From assembly GCA_040219275.1 (NCBI GenBank), contig JAVJSU010000061.1, positions 1-64,000 on the forward strand: a stretch of 64,000 nucleotides of DNA. The letters are read 5' to 3'. Below, piece by piece: positions 1 through 7,170 of the stretch (position 1 is the first letter of the stretch; every line of letters begins with the position of its first letter). A model generated the notes under the pieces. The model was not told the origin of the DNA. It worked only from the letters and a program-made list of their open reading frames with translations, and did no database searches. The DNA is from JAVJSU01 sp040219275. Its GTDB lineage: Bacteria > Chloroflexota > Anaerolineae > Aggregatilineales > Phototrophicaceae. Made by a program: the position numbers and the translations under genes.

Positions 1-118
1 AAACGACTGCGCCATTTACCATAATTTCTAGAGCTGAACATTGGGGGTCTCCTCCAGGCTGTTTTGTGAGAAATTCAACCTTACCAGAGACTTCCTTTTG
101 TTCAACTCGCTCATTTGT
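1..118 (-). pseudogene. Partial, apparently frameshifted ORF at window edge
   Basis: On the minus strand a frame is open from about 118 down to the window edge and reads like real protein (ending ...EIMVNGAVV), but it has no ATG, GTG or TTG in its upstream part. An ATG at 114-112 starts MSELNK in a neighbouring frame that stops after about 22 codons. A single-base deletion near 104-108 would join the two. I do not recognise the product. It lies divergent to the amidohydrolase. The gene may be real and broken, may use an uncommon start, or the window edge may mislead. Inference only. Confidence 0.35.
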
Positions 119-152
119 TCAGTGTACGGTTGCTAGTAAAAAGGTAACTTTC

Positions 153-1409
153 ATGACCGCAAAATTGATCCACAACGGCACTCTCATTGACGGCAACGGT
201 GGCGACCCGATTGCGAACGGCGCGGTACTCATCACCGATGGACGCATCGAAGCGGTTGGGCAACTCCATACGCTCGAAATTCCAGCGGATGTTGAGAAAA
301 TTGATGCCTACGGCGGAACGATTTTGCCCGGACTGATCGATTCGCATGTGCATATGATGTTTGAGATCAGCAATATGGCGGAACGGCGCAACCAACCGTT
401 TTCGCTCGGCTTTTATAAGGCGATGGCATTTATGCAAAACACCATCAACGCGGGCATCACCACCGTGCGCGACGCGGGCGGCGCGGATTTAGGCGTAAAG
501 CAGGCGATTGAGCAGGGCTTGGTCGTCGGTCCGCGTATGCAAATCAGCATCACACCGCTGGGAATCACAGGCGGGCATACCGATGGCTGGTTGCCTTCCG
601 GTGGCTCCAATAAATTATTCCAGTCCTATCCGGGCAATCCCGATGGCATTTGCGACGGCGTGGAGGAAGTCCGCAAGAAGGTGCGCGAGGTGTTGCGTGC
701 CGGTGCGGAAGTCATCAAGGTGTGCTCGACAGGTGGCGTACTCAGCCCGACGGATCACCCTGAATTCACGCAATTCTCGCCGGAAGAACTCGCCGTCATG
801 GTGCAGGAGGGGCATTATCGACGGGGCGTAAAAGTTATGTCCCACGCGCAGGGCACGGAAGGCATCAAAAACGCGGTGCTAGCGGGCATCCATAGTATTG
901 AGCATGGCATTTATCTGGATGACGACGTGATTGACCTGATGCTCGAACACGGGACATTCCTCGTGCCGACCTTACTCGCGCCGATTGCAGTCGTCGAGAT
1001 CGGCGAGGAAACAGGTAACATGCCGGATTATGCCTTGCGGAAAGCACGCGAAGTTATCGAAGCGCACGGCGAGAGCATCAGCAAAGCCTACAAAGCAGGC
1101 GTGACAATTTCGATGGGGACGGACGCGGGCGTGATGCCACACGGCACAAATCTGCGCGAACTTGGCTTGATGTGCCAATGCGGGATGACCGCGATGGAAG
1201 CCCTCGTCGCCACCACGCGTACCGCCGCCGAATGTCTGGGCTGGCAAGATCGCGTCGGGACGTTAAACGCGGGCAAATTCGCCGATGTCGTCATCACCAA
1301 AACCGACCCGCTCAAGGACATTCGCTCGCTGGAAAACAACGATAACATCGTGCTCGTCATGAAAGGTGGCGACGTACTCAAGGATATTCGTGGCGAACGC
1401 ATCTTGTAA
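153..1409 (+). CDS. Metal-dependent amidohydrolase (imidazolonepropionase/Xaa-Pro dipeptidase-like)
   Basis: Cytoplasmic amidohydrolase of 418 residues that should hydrolyse an amide or related bond using one or two metal ions. The start chosen is the ATG at 153, preceded by AAGGTAAC; an in-frame ATG at 66 would add 29 residues that look nothing like the family. Visible metal-ligand motifs in the usual order: HVH at residues 65-67, a Lys in VIKVCSTGG (about 189) where the bridging carboxylated Lys can sit, SHAQG (His 231), EHG (His 251) and GTDAG (Asp 324). The N-terminal beta-sandwich strand ending ...GGTILPGLIDSHVH is typical. Substrate cannot be told; related proteins are annotated as imidazolonepropionase-like or proline dipeptidases. 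A 9-bp inverted repeat follows the gene (1425-1433/1465-1473). Confidence 0.9.
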   Translation: MTAKLIHNGTLIDGNGGDPIANGAVLITDGRIEAVGQLHTLEIPADVEKIDAYGGTILPGLIDSHVHMMFEISNMAERRNQPFSLGFYKAMAFMQNTINAGITTVRDAGGADLGVKQAIEQGLVVGPRMQISITPLGITGGHTDGWLPSGGSNKLFQSYPGNPDGICDGVEEVRKKVREVLRAGAEVIKVCSTGGVLSPTDHPEFTQFSPEELAVMVQEGHYRRGVKVMSHAQGTEGIKNAVLAGIHSIEHGIYLDDDVIDLMLEHGTFLVPTLLAPIAVVEIGEETGNMPDYALRKAREVIEAHGESISKAYKAGVTISMGTDAGVMPHGTNLRELGLMCQCGMTAMEALVATTRTAAECLGWQDRVGTLNAGKFADVVITKTDPLKDIRSLENNDNIVLVMKGGDVLKDIRGERIL

Positions 1410-1424
1410 CGCAAACCAAACCTG

Positions 1425-1473
1425 CCCCTTCCCTCATTACGGGCGTAGACATGCCTTAATCTTTGGGAAGGGG
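1425..1473. terminator. Possible bidirectional hairpin between convergent genes
   Basis: CCCCTTCCC at 1425-1433 and GGGAAGGGG at 1465-1473 form a perfect 9-bp inverted repeat with a 31-nt loop, placed between the convergent stops at 1409 and 1487. The long loop and absence of a T run make it a weak terminator candidate. Confidence 0.3.
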
Positions 1474-1486
1474 TCGAAATTTACGC

Positions 1487-2365
1487 TTACTCCACAGGCT
1501 CACCATACACGGCGATTTCGTCGATGCCGGTGTTGCCACCACTGCTAGAGACCACATCCAACCGCAGACTCTCCGCCACAATATCAACGTCCAGCGTGAC
1601 GAGTTCGCGGTCTTGCGGCAAGTCATAGGGACCGTAGACCGTGCCATCATCGCTGGTCAGGGTGAAGGCGAAAATCTGCGAAGTGCCATCGCTCATCAGG
1701 CGCGTCTGGAATTCAACCGTGTTGATCTGATAGCGTCCGTCCAGCGCGACCTCAAACCACGCATTGTCGCCGTCGCCATCGCTCGCCCATGCCGTGTTCA
1801 GATTGCCGTCGAAGGCGCTCAGGATGCCCCAGCGTTCATCGTTTTCTGCCCCGCCAAAATTGCTACTTACACCGAGCACCTCCGCGCCACGATCCGGCGA
1901 AAGCAAATTTTCCGGCGGAGTCGCGTTTTCTGCTGGCGTGCGGAAGGTCATCAATTCGCTGACGTAGAAAGTACCGTTTACGTCTGAGCCTTGCAGACGA
2001 TAGAAATACTCGGTGTCCGGCTCAAGATCGAGCATCAGCGGGTTGTGCTCGATGATCGTCGCGCCGTCCATGTTGGCATCCACCGAGGCGAACCCGAAAT
2101 CCGGCGATGTGCCATACAGCAGGGTACACGCCAGCGGAATCGTCCCCACGAAATTGACGCGGGCGGAATCATCCTGTAAATCCAGCAATTGCGCGGGCGA
2201 TTCGGTCACGGCTTCCAGCGGCAACACCGTTACACCGCGTTCGTTGAGCAAAGCGAGCATATCGTCGTCGTTGGGGTCGCCGTCATCCTGCGCTGAAATG
2301 GCAAACGCCGCGCCAATCATGACGAGCATGATAAGAACGAGGGGGAGCAAAGTAAATTTTTTCAT
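1487..2365 (-). CDS. Exported protein with fibronectin III-like and F5/8 type C-like domains
   Basis: 292 residues. An N-terminal signal peptide (Lys-Lys, long hydrophobic stretch, cleavage near AISAQ-DDG at about residue 25) sends it out of the cytoplasm. After an acidic linker, residues about 60-145 look like a fibronectin III-type sandwich (ending FYVSELMTFRTPAE). Residues about 150-290 resemble a discoidin/F5-8 type C carbohydrate-binding fold (NLLSPDRGAEV, FDGNLNTAWASDGDGDNAWFEV). No catalytic motif is seen, so a binding or adhesion role is inferred. The start ATG is preceded by AGGAG. Dispersed repeat A begins about 15 bp upstream, so the promoter must lie in or across that repeat. Confidence 0.75.
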   Translation of the reverse strand: MKKFTLLPLVLIMLVMIGAAFAISAQDDGDPNDDDMLALLNERGVTVLPLEAVTESPAQLLDLQDDSARVNFVGTIPLACTLLYGTSPDFGFASVDANMDGATIIEHNPLMLDLEPDTEYFYRLQGSDVNGTFYVSELMTFRTPAENATPPENLLSPDRGAEVLGVSSNFGGAENDERWGILSAFDGNLNTAWASDGDGDNAWFEVALDGRYQINTVEFQTRLMSDGTSQIFAFTLTSDDGTVYGPYDLPQDRELVTLDVDIVAESLRLDVVSSSGGNTGIDEIAVYGEPVE

Positions 2366-2379
2366 GGGAACTCCTATTA

Positions 2380-2563
2380 AACGTCAGTTCTGGATAAGCA
2401 AACGATCATAAATGACAGTCATTTTGCGGCAAAATACCTTGACTATCTTTAGCTCTTGGCTCTTAGCTTTTAGCAAAAGCATTGTTTTTTCAAACTAAAA
2501 GCCAAAAGCTAACGGCTAAAAGCTAATTTTCACAAATGTTCACCTTAAACAGAATTCAGGTGA
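2380..2563. repeat. Dispersed repeat A, copy 1
   Basis: About 184 bp, similar along its length to 38218-38597 and 60189-60367. It starts ACGTCAGTTCTGGATAAGC and ends near CAGAATTCAGGTG. Inside, TTAGCTTTTAG pairs perfectly with CTAAAAGCTAA (long hairpin), and a CACCT...AGGTG pair closes the right end. No coding potential. It separates the divergent genes at 2365 and 2664. Confidence 0.8.
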
Positions 2564-2663
2564 TTTATGGTGATTTACGCATGATCCGAATCCTAGCGCA
2601 CAAACGTTACACGCAGATTAATCGCTCCCGCGCTGACACACCGCGCTAACCTCTGCTATACTC

Positions 2664-3392
2664 ATGCACGTTATTATCGTCAGCGAAAGTAGTCCGCCAA
2701 TGAGTGCACGATTACGCCTATTTGTGATCTTTCTGGGCGCATTACTGGTATTAGCCACCTATACCTTCCCGCGCTGGAAAGTCTTTTTTGAGCAAACCCA
2801 AACGGAAGAGAGCTTCCCCGGTCTGGTGGAGGAGCTTCAGCCTGTCTATCGTGAATTGCCGGGGAATGATCGGCGCTTGTATCTGATGATGCGGCAGGAA
2901 AATCCAGAAATGGCGCTGGCGATGTTACGCGCACGGATTGCGGGCGATGTGGTCGTCTCCGAAGAAGGGCAAACCCGCCCCGATGTGGCAACGGCGGTTG
3001 TCGTGCGGCGCGGGACGTTCGTGGAGCTTGACCCCGATAATGATTTGTTGAATGATTTGCTCCTCGATCCCGAATTTATCTCGCCCTATCAGCTTGACCT
3101 GTGGACGAGCGAGGGTGACATCATCATTTATCAATATCCTGATAGCCGTAAGCTGATCTGGATGACCGATTTCGTCGTCTCGGCGGGACCGGATTTGAGG
3201 GTGGCGCTGGTACGGTCACCCCTCCCGTTGACGTTCGACGATATGGGTGCGGATTTTGTGGACTTCCCGCTACAGGGCAATATTGGCGATCAAGGGTTCA
3301 TCGTCGGCGCAGATATTGACATCACCCAATTCAACAGCATCGTCATCTATGATGCCACATGGCAGGTCATTTTCGCCGTCGCATTGATTTAG
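2664..3392 (+). CDS. Membrane-anchored DM13-domain protein lacking the usual cysteine
   Basis: 242 residues; an N-terminal signal anchor (LRLFVIFLGALLVLATYTF) puts the rest outside the membrane. The C-terminal ~110 residues match the DM13 pattern as I know it: a strand ending in VSAGPDLRVALV, then DFPLQGNIGDQGF, a DIDITQFNSIVIYD segment, and a final VIFAVALI. DM13 domains are predicted redox or electron-transfer modules with one conserved Cys in the I-W-C segment; here that place reads IYDATW, so Cys is absent. This argues for a structural rather than redox role. The ATG at 2700 (MSARLRLF) is an alternative start that keeps the anchor; neither start has a strong RBS. A hairpin follows at 3449-3470. 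Confidence 0.7.
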   Translation: MHVIIVSESSPPMSARLRLFVIFLGALLVLATYTFPRWKVFFEQTQTEESFPGLVEELQPVYRELPGNDRRLYLMMRQENPEMALAMLRARIAGDVVVSEEGQTRPDVATAVVVRRGTFVELDPDNDLLNDLLLDPEFISPYQLDLWTSEGDIIIYQYPDSRKLIWMTDFVVSAGPDLRVALVRSPLPLTFDDMGADFVDFPLQGNIGDQGFIVGADIDITQFNSIVIYDATWQVIFAVALI

Positions 3393-3888
3393 ATGATCTA
3401 GGCGGAGATGGAAGCGATAAAAGTTCACCGGACGCGGATGCTCTGTAGGGATGACCCAACGTGGTCATCCGCCTATTTTCGTTATGTGACTAATTTTCTG
3501 ACCTGCATTAGACGAGTTTACAACGCTTTTTAGCCGATGAGTTTGGTTGCGCCATCAGCACTTAAAATTACCCATCACCACAAAATCCTCCCACATTTCA
3601 CCCACAAAACACCAGACTATAACCGTTTTCCAATCAAAACCGAATCGAAAACAGATAGAATTTATGTTCTAAGTCGTGTTAAGATATAGACCGTTTGTTT
3701 TTTGTTACAAGAAAAAGAAGCAACAAGCAACGAGTGAAAAGCAATGAGTAGAAAGATGGTCGATGCAAGTAACCATTGTAGGGCGCGACCTGCTAGGTTT
3801 GAAAAACCCGGTCGCCCTTTACGGTAAATGATGCTTAGAAAGTGAAAATGTAAAACAGAAATTACAGCAAACAGTCAAAAAGTGGAGC
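3393..3888. other. Gene-free stretch with hairpins
   Basis: About 500 bp without a convincing gene. GGATGACC/GGTCATCC at 3449-3456/3463-3470 is a plausible weak terminator for the DM13 gene. A two-stem structure lies at 3781-3819 (GGGCGCGACC...GGTCGCCC around GGTTT...AAACC); its left part recurs near 6031. The rest is AT-rich and presumably holds the promoter of the wHTH gene. Confidence 0.5.
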
Positions 3889-4161
3889 ATGGAGCATATG
3901 TCAGCAAAAAAAGCAGTCAAATTAAGTTACATCGAACGCAAGTTGGCGCACCAACCGAGTGTGCTGGCGGTCTATGAATTTATTCGTGATTATATTGAGG
4001 AGTTCAACTTCGCCCCCACCCAGCGCGAGGTTGCCGAAGGATGCTTGTTGACTCGCGGGACGATTGTGCGCTATCTGGATCGTCTGGAAGCGTTGGGAGT
4101 CCTCACCCGCGAAATGGGCAAAGCACGGAGCATCACGCTAATCGACGACCACCGTCTTTAA
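3889..4161 (+). CDS. Stand-alone LexA-type winged-helix DNA-binding protein
   Basis: 90 residues that resemble only the N-terminal DNA-binding domain of LexA: residues about 20-85 carry a helix (SVLAVYEFIRDYIEEFNFAPT), the recognition-helix region (TQREVAEGCLLTRGTIVRYLDRLEALGVLTRE) and a wing (KARSITLID). The S24 peptidase half of LexA is absent and the gene is closed by a strong terminator, so this is a genuine short protein rather than an interrupted lexA. Start may be ATG 3889 or ATG 3898; both have GGAG very close upstream. Likely a small transcription regulator with unknown targets. Confidence 0.75.
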   Translation: MEHMSAKKAVKLSYIERKLAHQPSVLAVYEFIRDYIEEFNFAPTQREVAEGCLLTRGTIVRYLDRLEALGVLTREMGKARSITLIDDHRL

Positions 4162-4192
4162 AACGGTTCCGTTCGTCCGGCGTGATAGACGA

Positions 4193-4229
4193 AAAACGCG
4201 CGATAAGCTCAATCTATCGCGCGTTTTTT
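4193..4229. terminator. Strong rho-independent terminator
   Basis: AAAACGCGCGATA (4193-4205) pairs with TATCGCGCG followed by a T run (4215-4229). It ends the wHTH gene and, having an A run on the left, can also serve the convergent terL. Confidence 0.9.
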
Positions 4230-4372
4230 AGATTCGCTCCGCCCACGCATCTCCGTAGGACACGACTTATTAGGATCGTCCTTATGAAAATGAAAACATA
4301 ACACAGAGACTTTTATCTCGCATTCTCTGTGTCCTTTGTGCCTCTGTGGTTCAATGCTTTTACGATGCCATA

Positions 4373-5584
4373 TTATGCAAAGTCGATCCTCACGTTGCCG
4401 GAATTTGCCGCGTTCCATGCGATTGCCGTAGCGATGACGGTATCATCATGTGCACCGGGCGGGGCATTATACCGCAATCCCCCTTCGCTCAGGCGTTCCG
4501 CTTCGTAGGAGGCAAGTTCGCCCAGCAAAACTGGATCAGGCAACAGGGCGATGTCGCGCCGTTCGATTGCCAGCGACAGGCTTTCAATCAACGGGCGTTT
4601 GGAGCGCGAAGTCGTCATGAAGGCGCGCACGGGCAAGCCTTCATTCTGGAGCGCCTCGATATTCACCGTGCCGATGCTGTTGGCTTCCGCTAAAATCACT
4701 TCCGGCGACCATGTTTCAACCAGCGCCCGCAACCGTCCCCGCTGGAGCGACCAGCCAATCTGATTAAAACGATCCAGCGCGACCATCACACCGCTATCCG
4801 CTTCGATGACAACGACGGCGGTATAATCATTCTCGCGTCCCCAATCCACACCCATGACATAACGCCCGCGTGCATCCGGCACAGCAAATTGTGGCGCGGT
4901 GGCGGCTTCATGCACCCCACGAAAGACCTGCCCGGCATCGTCGCCGAATTCCGCCAGATATTCCTCCCGGAAGATACGATCCGGTGTGTTGCGGCGAATC
5001 GAGTCTATCTCGTCAGGCTCAATTAGCGGATTGTCATACGACGTAAAACGGAACGATTGCCATGAGGGTTCTGCGGGATCATTGCCAATTTTGAACACCT
5101 CCCAGAACCAATTGCGCCCATATGGTGTAGACAAAAAAAGCGCCTTGCCGCGTCTGTCTAAGAGCATGGGGCGCACTATAGTGTTCCACACATCCGGAGC
5201 CATAAACGCCGCCTCGTCTAAGATAGCGTAATCCAGCCCCGCACCGCGCAGATTATCCGGGCTGTGCGTACTGCGAATCGCCAGCACGCCCCCGTTCTGA
5301 AAGTCGATGCGATGCTCCGTTTCGCTGATCTGTATGTGATCGACTGTCCGCAGAAAGATTTTCAGGTCGCGCCAGACTTGCATCGCCATCTGATAGGTCG
5401 GCGCGAGCCACCAGCACACCTTCCCGTTCATAGCTTCCTGCACGGCGATCATCTTCCCGATCTCCGTCTTGCCAAAGCGCCTGCCGCACGCCACGACCTT
5501 GTATCGCTGTGGGCTGGTCAGGATCTCCTCTTGCCCAGAGTGGGGTGCTATGAATTGAACCATCGGGGTCTTTGTACTCAACAC
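4373..5584 (-). CDS. terL: Phage-type terminase large subunit
   Basis: 403 residues. The N-terminal packaging ATPase shows Walker A GRRFGKT (34-40), Walker B AILDEAA (D123, E124) and the coupling motif LSTPYGRNWF (151-160). The C-terminal RNase H-like nuclease shows GVDWGREND (D246), ILAEANSIG (E299) and HDDTVIATA (D380/D381), so all three acidic positions are kept. The start is GTG 5584 or TTG 5581, both placed after AGGTGA; ATG 5563 is a third option. It overlaps the preceding small-subunit-like gene in another frame. No capsid, portal or tail gene lies nearby, so this is an orphan pair, either a prophage remnant or a domesticated nuclease. Confidence 0.88.
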   Translation of the reverse strand: MLSTKTPMVQFIAPHSGQEEILTSPQRYKVVACGRRFGKTEIGKMIAVQEAMNGKVCWWLAPTYQMAMQVWRDLKIFLRTVDHIQISETEHRIDFQNGGVLAIRSTHSPDNLRGAGLDYAILDEAAFMAPDVWNTIVRPMLLDRRGKALFLSTPYGRNWFWEVFKIGNDPAEPSWQSFRFTSYDNPLIEPDEIDSIRRNTPDRIFREEYLAEFGDDAGQVFRGVHEAATAPQFAVPDARGRYVMGVDWGRENDYTAVVVIEADSGVMVALDRFNQIGWSLQRGRLRALVETWSPEVILAEANSIGTVNIEALQNEGLPVRAFMTTSRSKRPLIESLSLAIERRDIALLPDPVLLGELASYEAERLSEGGLRYNAPPGAHDDTVIATAIAWNAANSGNVRIDFA

Positions 5585-5930
5585 GAATCACCTGTTCACT
5601 CGTTTGGTCGTCTAATTGCGAAAGATGTTCCTCAATTTTCAAAAAGCGATCAATCACCGTACCGAGCGCCGAGGTCAACTGATTCAGTGGCGCACCGTCT
5701 ATCGCACCGTCGATGGCTTGTGCTAAATGCAGGGCGCTCTGTGCGAGTTGCAAATGTAAATCCTGTACGTTTTCGTGCAAGTGTTCCATCTGTTGCGCCC
5801 GTTGCGCTTGCGCCCATTTTTTGAGCGTCGGCACACGGATTCCCGTTTCGGCGCTGGTCGTCTGAAAATCACCCTTGTTGAGATTCAGGTTATCGAGCGC
5901 GGCGCGTTTGTCCTCTTCGGTATACGGCAT
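5253..5930 (-). CDS. Terminase small-subunit-like HTH protein with long overlap into terL
   Basis: Open for 225 residues, but only the first ~130 look real: an HTH-like segment (residues about 20-40, TSAETGIRVPTLKKWAQAQR), then a helical region rich in Gln and Leu, ending RVEYKDPDGSIHSTP. From about residue 135 on the sequence is simply terL read in another frame, so the natural stop is probably lost or the overlap is tolerated. The order HTH protein then terL matches the usual terS-terL order. Possibilities: a small-subunit-like DNA-recognition protein with an extended junk tail, a recent frameshift, or translational coupling through the AGGTGA just before the terL start. Confidence 0.6.
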   Translation of the reverse strand: MPYTEEDKRAALDNLNLNKGDFQTTSAETGIRVPTLKKWAQAQRAQQMEHLHENVQDLHLQLAQSALHLAQAIDGAIDGAPLNQLTSALGTVIDRFLKIEEHLSQLDDQTSEQVIRVEYKDPDGSIHSTPLWARGDPDQPTAIQGRGVRQALWQDGDREDDRRAGSYEREGVLVARADLSDGDASLARPENLSADSRSHTDQRNGASHRLSERGRAGDSQYAQPG

Positions 5931-6073
5931 GGCTAGAATGTCCTTAATTTACGTTGAATGGGAGTAAGAAATGAGTAAAAGATAAAAGATGTTAGATAGA
6001 TGAAAGACGATAGATAGAAATTGTTGTAAGGCGCGACCTGCTTGAAAATTGATAAAATAAATAGAGAACATTC

Positions 6074-6200
6074 GACGGAGGCTAAAGCCATCCGTCTAGG
6101 CAGTTCAACCCCCATAAATGGGACTAATTAGCGTCTATCAAGCGAAATAGTCACCTTCAGGTGGCTTGATGATCTAGCTCTGTGGCTTTAGCCCGGAGCG
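6074..6200. repeat. Four-hairpin element (family B), copy 1
   Basis: Diverged copy of the element at 18552-18688 and 38343-38479. Outer hairpins: ACGGA...TCCGT around GGCTAAAGCC (6075-6095) and GCTC...GAGC around GGCTTTAGCC (6177-6199). Inner hairpins: CCCATAAATGGG and a CACCTTCAGGTG-type stem. Order and apical-loop motifs are kept although stem bases differ. Confidence 0.6.
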
Positions 6201-6638
6201 ATGTCAGATAGCAAGTTCTCGGATCAAATATTAAATCATCATAAGGTGAGCATAGCCGATGGGTTTGTTTGTGCCATTGGCGGATATTTCTTCGCACGTC
6301 TCTAATTTCTAGCATCTAAAATCTAATCTCTATCATCTGTGTGTTTCCACGTTCGCAAGGAAGGTGAGCGTTGTAGAGCGTTCACCCTCCCCGCCGGTTC
6401 GCAACCGTCCAACGTGTGTGCGCTTTGCACATCAGCGATGACCTTCCCCCGCTTTACTGACAGAACTCGCCCTCCGGCTGTGTGGCGGCGCTCGCTGAAA
6501 GTTGTTTCAAGCCCGCGCCTGTCATTGGAGATCGGTCATCGCTTATTGATCTTAGAATAGCACAGGTGTTCGCATTAAATCGAGCCAAATGCTCCGCCAA
6601 AAGGACTCAATATATTGAGTGGGCGATCTGGAACGTGC
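6201..6638. other. Gene-free stretch
   Basis: No convincing gene. GGTGAGCG...CGTTCACC near 6364-6386 forms a small hairpin. A piece resembling one arm of repeat B (AGCCGATGGGTTTG...CCATTGGCGG) lies at about 6252-6285, probably a broken extra copy. Nothing else is supported. Confidence 0.4.
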
Positions 6639-6686
6639 TTGACAATCGAAGCGACTTATTGTAATTTACGCAAAAGTTAATTAACT
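6639..6686 (+). promoter_or_regulatory. Sigma70-type promoter and candidate ArsR operator
   Basis: TTGACA at 6639-6644, 17-bp spacer, TAATTT at 6662-6667. Just downstream is the perfect 12-bp palindrome AGTTAATTAACT at 6675-6686, well placed near the start of transcription for autorepression by the ArsR protein encoded at 6707. Confidence 0.6.
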
Positions 6687-6706
6687 AATTGGTAAAATAA
6701 AAAGCG

Positions 6707-7075
6707 ATGACCGATAATGATACACTGAGTACGATTTTTTCTGCGCTGGCAGACCCCACCCGACGCGCGATCCTGTCGCGTCTGGCGGAGGGCGAGGCAA
6801 CCGTCAACGAATTGGCGGAACCGTTCGAGACGAAGATGACCCTACCGGCGATTTCTAAGCATCTGAAGGTGTTACAAAATGCCGGACTCATCACACGGAG
6901 CAGAGACGCACAATGGAGACCCTGTAAGCTGGAGGCGACTCCGCTGAAAGATGTGTCGCATTGGGTGGAGCAATATCGTCATATCTGGGAACAGCGATTC
7001 GATCAAATGGACGCGTATCTAGGGGAGTTGCAGGCAAAGACGAAACAGGAAGAGGATCCTGATGCAGAAGCATGA
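6707..7075 (+). CDS. ArsR-family winged-helix transcriptional regulator
   Basis: 122 residues with the classic ArsR wHTH: FSALADPTRRAILSRLAEGEA (helices 1-2), then TVNELAEPF and the recognition helix LPAISKHLKVLQNAGLIT, and a wing with RDAQWRPCKLE. The DAQWRPCKLEATPL segment is characteristic of the subgroup usually encoded next to an SRPBCC/AHSA1 gene and does not carry the CxC metal site of metal-sensing ArsR proteins. No SRPBCC gene lies downstream; the gene is followed by a repeat fragment and the convergent FAD oxidoreductase. A promoter and palindrome sit just upstream. Confidence 0.9.
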   Translation: MTDNDTLSTIFSALADPTRRAILSRLAEGEATVNELAEPFETKMTLPAISKHLKVLQNAGLITRSRDAQWRPCKLEATPLKDVSHWVEQYRHIWEQRFDQMDAYLGELQAKTKQEEDPDAEA

Positions 7076-7091
7076 TGCGAGGCGTTCAAAT

Positions 7092-7165
7092 AACGTCAGT
7101 TGAGGATATGTAAAGTCTCGAAGTTTTTAAAAATTCCTCTGCGTCATTGCGTTATGCTTTTTCCA
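7092..7165. repeat. Fragments of dispersed repeats (A left end and GCATAACGC family)
   Basis: ACGTCAGTTGAGGATATG matches the left end of repeat A, then GTAAAGTCTCGAAGTTTTTAAA resembles one terminus of the element at 30060-30280, and the minus strand carries AAAGCATAACGCAATGACGCAGAG. A composite of repeat ends between convergent genes. Confidence 0.5.
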
Positions 7166-7170
7166 GGTTT

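Noticed and set aside
66..152. Upstream in-frame extension of the amidohydrolase
   Set aside because: The 29 extra residues have no family similarity, and the ATG at 153 has an RBS; the segment also overlaps the divergent minus-strand frame.
1463..2411. Plus-strand open frames opposite the exported protein gene
   Set aside because: They are antisense shadows of 1487-2365 with unnatural composition and no RBS.
4373..5930. Complete prophage
   Set aside because: Only the terminase pair is phage-like; neighbours are ordinary genes and repeats.
6339..6560. Small plus-strand ORF in the gap before the ArsR gene
   Set aside because: Arg/Pro/Ser-rich low-quality translation, no RBS, no similarity to anything recognised.
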